A DNA stretch of 64,000 bases from Glandiceps talaboti (lineage: Eukaryota > Hemichordata > Enteropneusta > Spengelidae). The position numbers and the translations under genes are program-made. Positions 1 to 11,837 of this stretch are shown one piece after another (position 1 is the first letter of the stretch; every line of letters begins with the position of its first letter). The notes beneath the pieces were generated by a model. The model was not told the DNA's origin. It worked only from the letters and a program-made list of their open reading frames with translations, and made no database searches. The stretch covers positions 23,337,173 through 23,401,172 of the forward strand of contig NC_135562.1 in the NCBI RefSeq assembly GCF_964340395.1. Direction: 5' to 3'.

Positions 1-205
1 AGAGATAGTATACATTACATGTCTTTTCACCTGGTGTAGAGGTAATATACATACCTTTACACCTGGTGTAGAGACAGTACACAAGTTGTTACACATGGTG
101 TAGATAAAGTATACATGTTGTTACAACTGGTGTAAATATAGTGTGCATATCTTTACACCTGGTGTAGGGGTGGTATACATGTACATGTTGTTACACCTGG
201 TAAAG
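1..205. repeat. Degenerate tandem repeat, 34-43 bp unit
   Basis: About five imperfect units built on 'ttacacctggtgtaga' followed by a 'tatacatg'-like segment. The array touches the left edge, so its full length is unknown. It lies in HM13 intron 3, just downstream of the exon 3 donor on the minus strand. No coding signal is seen. Confidence 0.75.
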
Positions 206-237
206 AATTTACATTTTTAAGGTTGTGATCTCCTCAC

Positions 238-320
238 CTGATTATATGAGCCAAAGCCAGAACTCCAAGGAAGAAGAAGTAAATTGTTAACAACAGGTTG
301 ATATAATCCTTAGAAAATAT
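238..320 (-). CDS. HM13: HM13 exon 3
   Basis: The exon reads IFSKDYINLLLTIYFFFLG and then VLALAHII, the second transmembrane segment of signal peptide peptidase; the human form is very similar (IFSQEYINLLL...). The acceptor is a T-run ending in ccag just before position 320. The donor is CAG|GTGAGG with GT at 237-236. The 83-nt length leaves two bases (AG) of a split codon, probably serine, as expected at this family position. The coding phase continues exactly from exon 2. The exon was too short and too stop-free for a simple ORF search to reveal it; I found it by looking for the family motif on the minus strand. Confidence 0.92.
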
Positions 321-420
321 CTGGAAAAAAACAAGCCAATATTTATCTGAGTTTCACTTGTGCAAAAATCAATTCTTCATTTTACTTATTCATTTATTCA
401 TTTTATTATATGTCACCTAT

Positions 421-1888
421 ATTGGACCACTCACATTATGCATTGTTTTCAATTAACAAAGTGATGATGACGTAGTGGTCCGTATATTGGACCACCCCAT
501 TATGCATTGTTTTCAATGGACAAAGTGATGGTGACGTAGCGATCCGTATATTGACCATCTCATTATGCATTGTTTTCAATGGACAAAGTGATGATGACGT
601 AGCGATCCGTATATTGAATCACCCCATTATGCATTGTTTTCAATGGACAAAGTGATGGTGATGTAGTGGTCCGTATATTGACCAACTCGTTATGCATTGT
701 TTTCAATGGACAAAGTGATGGTGACATAGTGGTCCGTATATTGACCATCTCATTATGCATTGTTTTCGATGGACAAAGTGATGGTGACGTAGTGGTCCGT
801 ATATTGAATCACCCCATTATGCATTGTTTTCAATGGACAAAGTGATGGTGACGTAGTGGTCCATATATTGACCAACTCGTTATGCATTGTTTTCAATGGA
901 CAAAGTGATGGTGACGTAGTGGTCCGTATATTGACCAACTCGTTATGCATTGTTTTCAATGGACAAAGTGATGGTGACGTAGCGGTCTGTATATTGAATC
1001 ACCCCATTATGCATTGTTTTCAATGGACAAAGTGATGGTGACGTAGCGGTCTGTATATTGAATCACCCCATTATGCATTGTTTTCAATGGACAAAGTGAT
1101 GATGACGTAGCGGTCTGTGTATTTGTCCATCCCATTATGCATTGTTTTCAATGGACAAAGTGATGATGACGTAGCGGTCTGTATATTTGTCCATCCCATT
1201 ATGCATTGTTTTCAATGGACAAAGTGATGGTGACGTAGTGGTCCGTATATTGACCAACCCGTTATGGATTGTTTTCAATGGACAAAGTGATGATGACGTA
1301 GTGGTCCGTATATTGACCAACCCGTTTTGCATTGTTTTCAATGGACAAAGTGATGATGACGTAGTGGTCCGTATATTGACCAACCCGTTTTGCATTGTTT
1401 TCAATGGACAAAGTGATGGTGACGTAGTGGTCCATATATTGACCAACCCGTTATGCATTGTTTTCAATGGACAAAGTGATGATGACGAAGCGATCCGTAT
1501 ATTGACCAACCCATTATGCATTGTTTTCAATGGACAAAGTGATGATGACGTAGTGGTCCGTATATTGACCAACTCGTTTTGCATTGTTTTCAATGGACAA
1601 AGTGATGGTGACATAGCGGTCCGTATATTGACCAACCCGTTATGGATTGTTTTCGATGGACAAAGTGATGGTGACGTAGTGGTCCGTATATTGAATCACC
1701 CCATTATGGATTGTTTTCAATTAACAAAGTGATGATGACGTAATGGTCCATATATTTGACCATCACATTATGCAAATGTTTTCAATGGAGAAAGTGATGA
1801 TGATGAAGTGGTCCGTATATTGGATCACTCTGTTATGCATTGTTTTCAATGGACAAAGTGATGATGACGTAGCAGTCCGCATATGCCT
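421..1888. repeat. 63-bp minisatellite, about 23 copies
   Basis: The unit is about 63 bp and carries 'gcattgttttcaatggacaa', then 'agtgatgrtgacgtagyg' and 'gtccgtatattgaccaaccc'. Because 63 is divisible by 3, both strands stay open for long stretches (for example 181 codons on plus at 1187-1732), but the translations are only a 21-residue repeat, so this is not a gene. Nearly every unit holds a TGACGTAG half-CRE-like core. The array lies in HM13 intron 2. Confidence 0.95.
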
Positions 1889-2116
1889 GTACTGACTATA
1901 CTAACATCATTGGTGGGGTCGTCGCATGCTGCAACAGTTCACGTTGTTTGAAGCGCATGATTTTTGGAAGAAATGTAGGCTTTTCAAAATAATCAATCCC
2001 ATGGTGAAGACATCACTTGACATACAACATCACACAATCTTTTTTGATGGCAGCATTCCTATTTTGTACATATAACATGTGTTATATGAGAACCCGACAT
2101 TCTAAAGTTACATGTA

Positions 2117-3339
2117 CAGTGGGCCCTCGCTAACTCGCGTCTTGGTAAGTCGCGGATTCGGCTAAGTAGCGGGTGTCACCTTGGATCCCATTTTTTCTTT
2201 AGTTTTCCTATTGTTTTCGGAACTCCTCTTTGTGTATTTTTTTTAAACAAATGGCACGCCTGCCAATTTCAAACTCGTTGGTGTTTCGATGAAGAGGTGT
2301 CGCGGTTTGACTTTGATGTTGGCAATCGCCTTCTATTTATTCGGACTGCCTCACAAGTTCCTTATGCACTTCTCGGCTAGTCAACAAACATGTCGACCAT
2401 TTTTGTCTGGCTGGTCTTGTTAGATTCGAGTCGCAGGATTCATCAGTCGAATTCGAACATTGTCCTCAAAAACAAATTAATAACTAAAGCTTGTCTCGCA
2501 TTAATATATCGTTTGATTTGATTTGATTGATTTAGAAGTCACCTAAAAACGTTTTGTTTCTTCACAACTTTGAGGAAAAATGTCATTTATATAACGAAAT
2601 TTCGGGCTACGAATAACTGAATACGTTCATCACTTGCGTCTCTATGTTTATCTACCGACATCATGCATCACGCCACATGTTGCCGAACCTTGCGATTTCT
2701 CAACTCAACCCCATCATTTAGGAATGTTACTGTACTGAGAAACATAAAAAATTAGTTGTTGTTTTAGAATATATAAAACAAATCCCGTTATTCGATGATA
2801 TAAAAGTCAAAACTGCACTTCCGCAACCCGGAAATTCAACAGCATTTCTTGGCCCTACCATGGCCGCCAGGCGTGAGCTTGTAAGTTGTAACTAGTTTGT
2901 CGACCGTGCAAAAAACAAAAATGAAAGTCTAGCCGCGATTGATGCTTTGAGAGTCACACAATTGTACGATAATCTTCCTCAAAGATTTACTGTTAACCCA
3001 GGACTGTTACAATATTACGTCCATGCGTCCATCACAATAAATTTCGAATACATACCGTCATGCTCGTGAAAAGATTTACTGAATATTGAAACTTTGATTT
3101 CGTGCGTATCTTATTTTTTTTAATGAATATCGCCCATGAACTTGCACTCATAAAAACATGTACAGTACTACACTGTAGTTTCATCAGCACATTACTGAAG
3201 AAAGAAGAAAAGCTGACGTGTGACGTGTGTTAATGTGTGGTTATGAATATATAATGAGCACCTCGCTAAGTCGCGGCCCTCGCTAAGTCGCGGGTTTCTT
3301 GATGGACCCGGACACCCACGAGTTAGCGAGGGTCTACTG
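2117..3339. mobile_element. Non-autonomous Tc1/pogo-like DNA transposon, TA target duplication
   Basis: The terminal inverted repeats begin CAGTGGGCCCTCGCTAACTC on the left and, read inward from the right, CAGTAGACCCTCGCTAACTC. They are flanked by TA at 2115-2116 and 3340-3341. The 1.22-kb interior has no intact transposase. Positions about 2420-2870 are homologous, in inverted orientation, to the interior of the hAT-like element at 37677-38934. The start and TA duplication fit Tc1/mariner-pogo; the exact family is inferred. Confidence 0.8.
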
Positions 3340-3593
3340 TATCTGAATACAATCATGGCAACCAAAATGATTGACATATGACTTTGTTTTGAACATTTTG
3401 CAAATGAGTTGACCATACAGCAATGCATTCACATATAGTAATCTGATGCTATTATAGCATTAAATGTAAAGCTTTGAAAAATCAGTTCTAGTGCAAAATT
3501 CAGGTTTATACATCTTTAAAGTTCCTGACATGATATTCCTTGCATGAAATCATTGAAGATGAATTCCCAGGTGACATATAATAAAAATATTAC

Positions 3594-3711
3594 AGCCTTG
3601 ATATTGGATTATATGCCCTTGGTGCAAGGGTTCAATCAGCACTCCACTATACATGTACCTCGTGCTGATCATATCTTTGCACCTCAGGCACATGACCCCA
3701 ATATCAAGGCA
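3594..3711. mobile_element. Small foldback element (MITE-like)
   Basis: An imperfect hairpin: 'gccttgatattgg' at the left and 'ccaatatcaaggc' at the right enclose further complementary blocks, including 'gatcagcac'/'gtgctgatc' and 'ggtgcaa'/'ttgcacc'-like parts. No clear target duplication was found. No coding content. Confidence 0.5.
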
Positions 3712-3779
3712 ATAATATACTATTTTGCCATGATGGGCTAAATAAATAACAACTGTAGTAGTTATACAAAGATTTAATT

Positions 3780-3970
3780 TTAAGTGCAGGTAACTCGGGC
3801 TCAGTTAGTTTTGTTTACAAAACAAAAAAACAAACACATGAATAAATAAATAAATACTGACAAACAACAATAGAGTTATCACAAATCAGTATAAACACAA
3901 ATGAATGTTTTGCAGTATCAAGAATTAGTATGTATTTCTCGAAAATTCTCGACCCCCCCCCCCCCCCCCA
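3780..3970 (+). repeat. Dispersed repeat fragment with C17 homopolymer
   Basis: Positions 3780-3945 match 9690-9850 in inverted orientation (shared pieces around 'gcagtatcaagaattagtat' and 'gggctcagttagttt'). It ends in an uninterrupted C tract near 3953-3969. Probably a piece of an unidentified interspersed element. Confidence 0.55.
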
Positions 3971-4139
3971 TGAGATGGTATACCCCATAATTATGGTAAG
4001 TGAATTTGTAAGTTTCAAAACAAGATTGTGATAAGTACAAATTGGTCATTCTACAGGAAGAGTTATTTTCAAACTATAGACAAAAATCTAAGTATAACAG
4101 ATCAACTGCACCATATGATCATGGTTCGATTCATCTTTT

Positions 4140-5226
4140 GTGTGTGTGTTGATCAGTAAGTAACTCTGTGTACTACTGTGTGTGATGATCAGTAAGTAAC
4201 TCTGTGTACTACTGTGTATGATGATCAGTAAGTAACTCTGTGTACTACTGTGTGTGATGATCAGTAAGTAACTCTGTGTACTACTGTGTATGATGATCAG
4301 TAAGTACATGTGTACTACTATGTGTAATGATCAGTAAGTAACTACTACTGTGTGTGATGATCAGTAAGTAACTGTGTGTACTACTGTGTGTGATGATCAG
4401 TAAGTAACTCTGTGTACTACTGTGTGTGATGATCAGTAAGTAACTCTGTGTACTACTGTGTGTGTTGATCAGTAAGTAACTCTGTGTACTACTGTGTGAT
4501 GATCAGTAAGTAACTCTGTGTACTACTGTGTATGATGATCAGTAAGTAACTCTGTGTACTACTGTGTGTGATGATCAGTAAGTAACTCTGTGTACTACTG
4601 TGTGTGTTGATCAGTAAGTAACTCTGTACTACTGTGTGATGATCAGTAAGTAACTCTGTGTACTACTGTGTATGATGATCAGTAAGTAACTCTGTGTACT
4701 ACTGTGTGTGATGATCAGTAAGTAACTCTGTGTACTACTGTGTGTGATGATCAGTAAGTAACTCTGTGTACTACTGTGTGTGATGATCAGTAAGTAACTC
4801 TGTGTACTACTGCGTGTGTTGATCAGTAAGTAACTGTGTACTACTGTGTGTGATGATCAGTAAGTAACTCTGTGTACTACTGTGTATGATGATCAGTAAG
4901 TAACTCTGTGTACTACTGTGTGTGATGATCAGTAAGTAACTCTGTGTACTACTGTGTATGATGATCAGTAAGTACATGTGTACTACTATGTGTAATGATC
5001 AGTAAGTAACTACTACTGTGTGTGATGATCAGTAAGTAACTGTGTGTACTACTGTGTGTGATGATCAGTAAGTAACTCTGTGTACTACTGTGTGTGATGA
5101 TCAGTAAGTAACTCTGTGTACTACTGTGTGTGATGATCAGTAAGTAACTGTGTACTACTGTGTGTGATGATCAGTAAGTAACTCTATGTACTACTGTGTG
5201 TGATGATCAGTAAGTAACTCTGCGTA
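4140..5226. repeat. 36-bp minisatellite with 668-bp higher-order repeat
   Basis: The unit is about 36 bp, 'gatgatcagtaagtaactct' followed by 'gtgtactactgtgtgt', in about 30 copies. A block of variant units ('agtacatgtgtactactatg') seen at about 4301 recurs 668 bp later at about 4969, so a run of about 19 units was duplicated as a block. It lies in HM13 intron 2. Confidence 0.93.
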
Positions 5227-5329
5227 CTTTTGGGTTTCTTTGATTTGTAATGGTATTTCCAGCCTAGTACGACAAAGAGACAACTACAAAAAGTTCCAAT
5301 TGTCAGTTGAGAATATAAAGGTTATGTTG

Positions 5330-6445
5330 TGATCTCGGCACACTTTTCGTGGTAGACATTGTATACAAATAGCGCCAATGGCGTTGTAGCACAACTGTAT
5401 TGACTATTGCTATGGACACAGTCTTGTTGCTAGGGATATTTCAAACATTTTTGGAATCGTTATTACCTTGCCTACCCTTCCCACTTTCATCTTTGCAATA
5501 TAAACCATCATTTTGTTGTTGATATGGGTGTGGTCATGTTGCTAGGCATATTTGCATACAATTTTTGAATATTTAGACACTTACCTACCCATCCCTGTTG
5601 TTATCTTTGTAATATCCATCATCATTTCATTATTGCTAAGGTTGTGGTCATGTTCCTAGGGCCAATTGTGCCGAAATGTTTTCAACAATAACTGCAGAAT
5701 AATACCCCCAGAAACATCCCCACCAAGTTTCAACCCCATTCACCATGCAGTTTCAAGATATAAGGTTTTGACCAAAATTAATTTGCATATTGCTGATTTG
5801 AGTATCACGTTATGAATACAGCTTCATCTACACATCCCCAGATGCATCCCCATTCAGCCCAATCTGCCCAGTAGTTTTGGAACTATATATTTTTGACAAA
5901 AAAGAAACATTTTAGATCTAATTTGTACATCACTCATTGGATCACCATGTCATGAACATTCTTAATCTAAACACCCCTAGGAATGCTCCAACCAAATTTC
6001 TGCCTAATCTGCTCAGTAGTTTTGCAATTATAGATTTTTGAAACATTTAGCCCTAATTTGCATATCACTGATAGGATCATCATGTCATGAACAATTCTTT
6101 ATATAAACACCCTGAATAACATCCAACCAAATTTCAGCCTAATCTGCTCAGTACATGTAGTTTTGTAATTATAGATTTTTGACAAAAAATACACATTTTA
6201 GCCCTAATTTGCATATCACTGATGGGATCATCATGTCATGAACAATTCTTAATCTAAACACCTCTAAGAACGTTCAAACCAAATTCAGATTGATCTGCTG
6301 AGTAGTTTTGGAGTTTAAGTTTTTTTGACCAAAAGTCACATTTTTTAACCCAAATCACACACCAATGGCAAGATCATTTTGATTTGAACAATTTTCCAAC
6401 TAGATACCCAAGGTAATATACCCACCAAATATCATGGCAATCGGT

Positions 6446-6446
<1 letters not shown>
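5330..6446 (+). repeat. Interspersed repeat family, tandem about 135-190 bp modules
   Basis: Diverged modules contain 'ttgttgctaggcatatttgc', then 'cagtagttttg...tatagatttttgac' and 'taatttgcatat', and end at 'aatatcatggcaatcggtcc' directly before the CA microsatellite. A second copy is at 28200-29030. The ordered end beside a microsatellite is typical of retroposed elements, but I see no reverse transcriptase. Family unknown. Confidence 0.6.

Positions 6447-6538
<92 letters not shown>
6447..6538. repeat. (CA)46 microsatellite
   Basis: An uninterrupted CA dinucleotide run of about 92 bp at the 3' end of the interspersed repeat. The long His/Thr and Val/Cys reading frames here are artefacts. 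Confidence 0.98.
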
Positions 6539-6540
<2 letters not shown>

Positions 6541-6872
6541 GACGCCTATAACACTACTGAACCTTATCAGTTTAGTTGTGCTAAAAAGCAAGGCAATTCA
6601 TATGACCATATTCTTTAAAGACATGTGAGAAGAAAATCTTGTTACAAATGTGCCACCATTGTTTGTGCTTGGAATGAGCCTCGAGGAGCTTAGCCATTGT
6701 ATGACCTGGGGATTAGCCATGTGTGTGTTACTTTAAAATTTAAATTAGCTATTCAAATAGAGTGCCCGGGATATTTAAACATCTAACGAGATTGTTCAAA
6801 AGGACAAGAGACAACTCAGAAATCATCAGAATTACAGCCTTTCTGTTCATTTTGATGTCATTTTGCACAATA

Positions 6873-7411
6873 AACAAGTCATTGAAAATGACATATGATT
6901 GGGTTTTACATTTTCAAACCTGGTTAATGTTGTTTGGCCGACATATTGGATTGCATCATGACGAAAATGGATATGCACATGTATGTCACAGAACACTGTG
7001 CTAATACCAACTTTGAATGAGATCTGTTCAAGCATGTCTGAGTTATGGCTTTGGACATGGAAAATTCGCAAACAAAATGGCTGCCAGGCAGCCACATTGG
7101 ATTGTATTACGACAACAATGAATATGCACATGTATGTCATAGAACACTGTCCTAATACCAACTTTGAATGAGATCTGTTCACGCATGTCTGAGTTATGGT
7201 TTGGACAGGGTAAATTCGCAAACAAAATGGCTGCTAGGTGGCCATATTGGATCGTATCATAAAAGAAATTGATGTGCATATGTATGCCATAGTATGTTGC
7301 CCCTGTACCAAGTTTGAAAAAAATCGGTCCAGGCATCTCCAAGAAACAGCTGTGGACGGACGGACGGAACCCAATCCATAAGTCCCCATCCGGACTTTGT
7401 CTGGCAGGGAC
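6873..7411 (+). mobile_element. Repeat family B, copy 1
   Basis: Starts with 'acaagtcattgaaaatgaca', holds about 151-bp tandem units ('caaaatggctgccaggcagc', 'atatgcacatgtatgtca'), and ends with a GGAC-rich stretch and 'ccggactttgtctggcaggg'. Copies 2 and 3 are at 11838-12786 and 22074-23130 in the same orientation. The minus strand stays open because units are near multiples of three; I do not read that as a protein gene. Confidence 0.7.
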
Positions 7412-7688
7412 TAATAATGTGAGTTCTTAAAGCATGTTTGTTCTAGCGAGGTGGATCAACACATACTACAATTCTTTGTTGATGGATTTGGAACATAGAG
7501 ACAGACAGCTTTAAAATGTGACAGAAATCCCAAAATTTGTGAATTTTCAGGAAAATTAGTCTAAAAATGATGATAAATGTACAAATACAGATGTGCAAAC
7601 GTAGTTTGTTTTCATTCCAGCTGATTGTCACATGTAGTGGCTTTTCTGCCGACATCATAAGTTCATGAATTAAGAGAATAAAAAAACC

Positions 7689-8735
7689 CAGTGATTGCGA
7701 AGTCTCAAAACACCAATGTGACAATGGCCCCATTCCAGCAAAAATGAATGGGCCATTTTCAATTTCAATGGGCCATTCAGAAATTCTAATGGGCCCAAGT
7801 TAGCATTCATGATCCAACAATAAAGTGAAATAGTTAAAATGAAGTAACCATCAATTCTACATTTTTATTGACAAAATATGAGCTCACACATAGGGAAAAA
7901 AGTGAGACTTTATAGTATAGTAACGAGTTACTACGGAATGAATGGTGAGGTAGAATTGGCAACATTCGTTATTTCTGATAGGGCCTACAGGGGTACGAAA
8001 GTAAAAGTGCTCTTATGTAGTCACATAAAAATTAAATACATAAATAAGTAAAGTAATATTTCTGCTTGTTATTGTTTGTACAGTAGGGAAGCATGTTCAA
8101 GTCGTGAACCGTAAGTCCGTACCGTATTAAGCCATGCAACCGTTGTAAGCCTGACACGGAAAAGTGGACATCGCGACGGTAGTTTTCTGTGGTAGCGATT
8201 TGAGTTGTTACCTACAAGATTAGTAATTGTGTTGATAAATTTATGCTTCAAGTATTTATTCTAAAACATCGGTGATCATAATCACTGATCGTAACATTCA
8301 TTCAAGGAATTGACGTCTTTTCTCATGCATGATGAACGCAGTGACGGTCAGGCGAGGTCATCAAAGGGCATACTAATTTGAATATCTTGAATCGTATTGG
8401 TTTGATCTGTTTCACTATACCTGGGGAATGGTCACGCGTGTATCGTGTATTCAAATAGTCAAACATGGATAGAGGGACATGAAACAGTATAAGTATTCAG
8501 ATTTGCTTTGCAAAAGACGACATGTGGGGGCATCATTTCAAACAGCTGACGTGAGTTGGGTTTACAATGTACTTCCGTACTTCGCCTCTACCGAATCGGC
8601 ACTCCAGCACTGAAGTGTCTAAATTTCACTGTTAGCCACAATGCGCCTTTGTGGGTGCCAAGAAGTCAATTCCAATGTGCCAATTTTCAATTAAATGCGA
8701 CTATGGCGCGGGGCACTTTGACTTCCCAATCACTG
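7689..8735. mobile_element. Non-autonomous hAT-like transposon, 7-bp target duplication
   Basis: The TIR is CAGTGATTGCGAAGTC on the left and CAGTGATTGGGAAGTC read inward from the right. Flanks are aaaaacc at 7682-7688 and at 8736-8742. The left subterminal part repeats 'aatgggccatt', as hAT ends often do. No transposase ORF is seen. The A-rich duplication means its true length could differ by a base or so. Confidence 0.75.
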
Positions 8736-8799
8736 AAAAACCACCTAAATTTGACCAAACATGGCTCTTTATTAATATTACTGTAGTATACGATAGAAG

Positions 8800-9690
8800 T
8801 GCCGTAGGATAAAAATCAAAAAGTACTAAAAATAGCAGAATTTCGATTTCCAGAAATAGCTAGTTGTGGACGACGTTGGTGAACTTACGACCTCTGCTAC
8901 ATGTGCTAGTCTTCAAAGCACTGCACTGTTGCATGTAGTGGCTACGGAAGATATGAGGATTTAAGATGGTGTCCTCTGAACTCACTTGTCGTGCATTACC
9001 ACATCGGCAATTTTGATGTGGTGATTTTGCCACCAATATTGATCATACAAAATCAAAACTCCATAAATGAACCACAAAGTACTTTCCCTTTCAAAATGGG
9101 GTAATTTTAGAATAAGTATTTATCATTTTTATTAAATAGTCCCCTACAGTGACAGCATACACTTTCAGGCTAGGCAACAGCATGCTTTGTCGACCAAGAG
9201 CATCTATTGGAATGAATCATTATGTAGAAGGGGTGCAAAATTTGGATTTGAAGTTTACAACCCTGTTTTGAACAAACACTTGTCATTTGGGCACACAATG
9301 CGTAGAATTAAGACTATAGCACATATTACATTGCTTTTTTGACGTCAATAGTGTCTTTTGAAAAGTGGCAGTTTACTTAGAGTCTCGTGGACTGATTTCC
9401 AATATGGCGTCAGTCACAATGCTCATTAAAATATTTTTTTTTTTAAATTACAAAAAAAAATCATCAAAAAAAGATAAGAAGATGTGCAGACTTGAAATTT
9501 ACAAATCTGAGTACGCTACCCTCTGCGCATCGACACACCAGATATCAAAGCAATCTGACGGCTAGTATTTGAGGAGATGATGAAAATATCATTTTTGAAA
9601 AAAAAAATCGTAAAAAATTGAAAATGGCACAGATCATCTTGGCATGAACAAATCTGAATAGTTTTCACTGACAGCGGAGCTAAAAACATA
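8800..9690 (-). repeat. Interspersed repeat family A, copy 1 (inverted)
   Basis: Matches 53490-54335 in inverse orientation. Shared landmarks include 'ctgacagcggagctaaaaa', 'caatatggcgtcagtcacaa' versus its complement, 'cacaatgcgtagaattaaga' and 'aaccacaaagtactttccc'. Diverged by many substitutions, so an old family. The coding frames inside are not conserved between copies. Confidence 0.7.
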
Positions 9691-9858
9691 CTAATTCTTG
9701 ATACTGCAAAACATTCATTATTGTTGATACTGATTCGTAATTACTCTCTTGTTCATGTTTTGTCAGTATTTATCTATTTATTTATATGTTTCTTTGTTTG
9801 TTTTAGCAAAGAAAACTAACTGAGCCTGAGTTCCCTGTGATTTTAAGTACATGTACAT

Positions 9859-10842
9859 AAGTGTTCTCCACGAGGGGTTTTTGAGGGGCACAAAAACTCA
9901 AGGCCCCTCTGTTTTCATGGCCTGCCCCTCTGTTTACAGGACCGCCCCTTTGTTTGTGTTCATCGCCCCTTTGTTTTGGCGTGAACGTCTTCAAGAGATT
10001 CTATTCAATGCCGTTAATGAAGGAAGTGAACAGTGACACTGCATCTATCATCATTTATGAACTTATTTATCGCCTTGATTATAACAATGGCAGCCGAAAC
10101 AAAAACAGTAAATGTAGTACCGTCGTAAAGGCTGGGTATATCAACCCAGTAATTTCCAAGCCTTCCCGTATAGTATACGTAATACAGTACACATACGATG
10201 TACGATGTCACGGCAATTTTCGCATTCTATCAATGAATATGAACAAAAACCTAAAATTTATACATGTTCTTTAGAAATAACTACTCCATGGTAAAATTAA
10301 TGTCCTAAATGATCACGTTTGGATGTGAATTGTGATCGTAGTACCATGAGGTAGCTCCGATGTGGCAGCTATGTTTGTTACCTTACATTTGCACTGAACG
10401 TATTCGGTTATTCTAGCCCAAATTCGTCATATTAAAAATGTACATATTTGCGGTAAATTTTGATGAAAAATTGTTTCCATTCGTGAAACTTAAAATGTTA
10501 TCAAATTTTAGAGAAATAAAGGGAAATGAATTGTTTTCAATTAATTTTTATGAATGACATGCATATTTACAAGATGAAACCAACAACTCAAAACTAAGTG
10601 ATAGCTAGCCTAGAGGTGCATACATCAACAATGCCATGTGTTGTGTGTGTAAAACATGCTTGCCAACATTACTGTAACATCGTCTGTGTAACTGTCAATC
10701 TCCTTCTTGAAATTTTTACATTGTGAATTATGTTGAAGGTTTGGAAATTGGTGATCTCAACACATTTCAGTGCATTTTAGTTTGCTGAATAAATATGCAA
10801 ATTAGGGTGGCCCTTTATTTTTCAAAATCGTGGAGAACCCTG
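9859..10842. mobile_element. hAT-like transposon, 5-bp target duplication
   Basis: Left end AAGTGTTCTCCACG (first base mutated from C), right end read inward CAGGGTTCTCCACG, flanked by tacat at 9854-9858 and 10843-10847. The left subterminal region repeats 'gcccctctgttt' several times. The same left end, as CAGTGTTCTCCACGAGGGG, occurs at 40301. The interior near 10370-10440 resembles 38390-38460. No intact transposase. Confidence 0.75.
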
Positions 10843-11159
10843 TACATAGATAGGTTCAAGATGAAGTATCATGGGATTGGCTATATCGCCAATTTGAATA
10901 TGAACTTTGACTCAAGCAGTTTCCTGTGATTCTGATTCCTATCTTTTGGATTTTTTATCTCCAATCATGACAATCGATACTTTTCTTATTTGGTAATGAA
11001 ATACGTGTCAGTGATGTCATTTGTAAATAATATATCTATTTTTGTAGCAATTTGATATTCCACAATCACTTTCTACAAAGTCACATGTATTATCATTGGA
11101 CATAATATACTTGCTGAAAGGAAGAAGTCAACCAAATGAGTGATATGACCAGACAAATT

Positions 11160-11500
11160 ATGTTTTGTACATGTACGGCATAACGTGACAAATTATGTTG
11201 TGTACATGTACATGTATGGCATGACGTGACAAATTATGTTGTGTACATGTATGACATGACAAATTATGTTGTGTATGGCATGACCTGACAGATTATGTTG
11301 TGTACATGTATGACATGACAAATTATGTTGTGTACATGTATGACATGACAAATTATGTTGTGTACATGTATGACATGACAAATTATGTTGTGTACATGTA
11401 TGACATGACAAATTATGTTGTGTACATGTATGACATGACAAATTATGTTATGTATGGCATGACCTGACAGATTATGTTGTGTACATATATGGCATGACTA
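11160..11500. repeat. 30-bp minisatellite
   Basis: About ten units of 'gacaaattatgttgtgtaca' plus 'tgtatgacat', with a few variant units. In-frame minus-strand translation gives a ten-residue repeat and is an artefact. It abuts the duplicated exon 2 donor block of HM13 and sits just downstream in intron 2. Confidence 0.93.
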
Positions 11501-11524
11501 CCAATGATTGATGGTGGTACTTAC

Positions 11525-11768
11525 CTGGAACACTATGTAAATACTTAAAAGAGTACCACTAGCAATGATTGATGGTGGTACTTACCTGGAACACTATGTA
11601 AATACTTAAAAGAGTACCACTAGCAATGATTGATGGTGGTACTTACCTGGAACACTATGTAAATACTTAAAAGAGTACCACTAGCAATGATTGATGGTGG
11701 TACTTACCTGGAACACTATGTAAATACTTAAAAGAGTACCACTAGCAATGATTGGAAACATAGCAGCA
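11525..11768 (-). repeat. 61-bp tandem duplication of HM13 exon 2 end and splice donor, 4 copies
   Basis: Four near-perfect 61-bp units. Read on the minus strand, each holds the last coding bases of exon 2 (…SGTLLSIYIVFQ), the donor CAG|GTAAGTA and about 24 intronic bases. The donor junctions are after 11708, 11647, 11586 and 11525. A shared stretch, 'caatcattgctagt' in the exon and 'caatcattggtagt' in the intron beyond the array, probably seeded the duplication by slippage or unequal exchange. Only the first donor keeps the known reading frame. Confidence 0.95.
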
Positions 11769-11806
11769 TCTCGGCTAGACATCATTTCAGGAGTTTCTCC
11801 AGAATC
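11708..11806 (-). CDS. HM13: HM13 exon 2
   Basis: The 33 codons read DSGETPEMMSSRDAAMFPII and then ASGTLLSIYIVFQ. They match the loop and first half of the second hydrophobic region of signal peptide peptidase, including the conserved SRDAAxFPIIAS block. The acceptor is a T-rich tract ending gacag, with AG at 11808-11807. The donor CAG|GTAAGTA has GT at 11707-11706. Exon 1 ends and exon 3 begins in phase 0, so all three join cleanly. The exon's 3' half and donor are repeated three more times downstream at 61-bp intervals. Using a downstream donor would add VSTTINHC and then a stop. Confidence 0.93.
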
Positions 11807-11837
11807 CTGTCAAAAACAAATAAACAAACCATATATA

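Noticed and set aside
1187-1732. 181-codon plus-strand ORF
   Set aside because: It is a 21-residue repeat produced by the 63-bp minisatellite; the opposite strand is equally open.
4140-5226. Array of GTAAGT splice-donor-like motifs
   Set aside because: The motif is on the plus strand while the host gene HM13 is on the minus strand, and the bases before it (tca) are poor for a donor.
7043-7342. Minus-strand ORFs in family B (also 22431-22835, 12431-12805)
   Set aside because: They follow the roughly 151-bp repeat period and drift between copies; no domain recognised, so not listed as genes.
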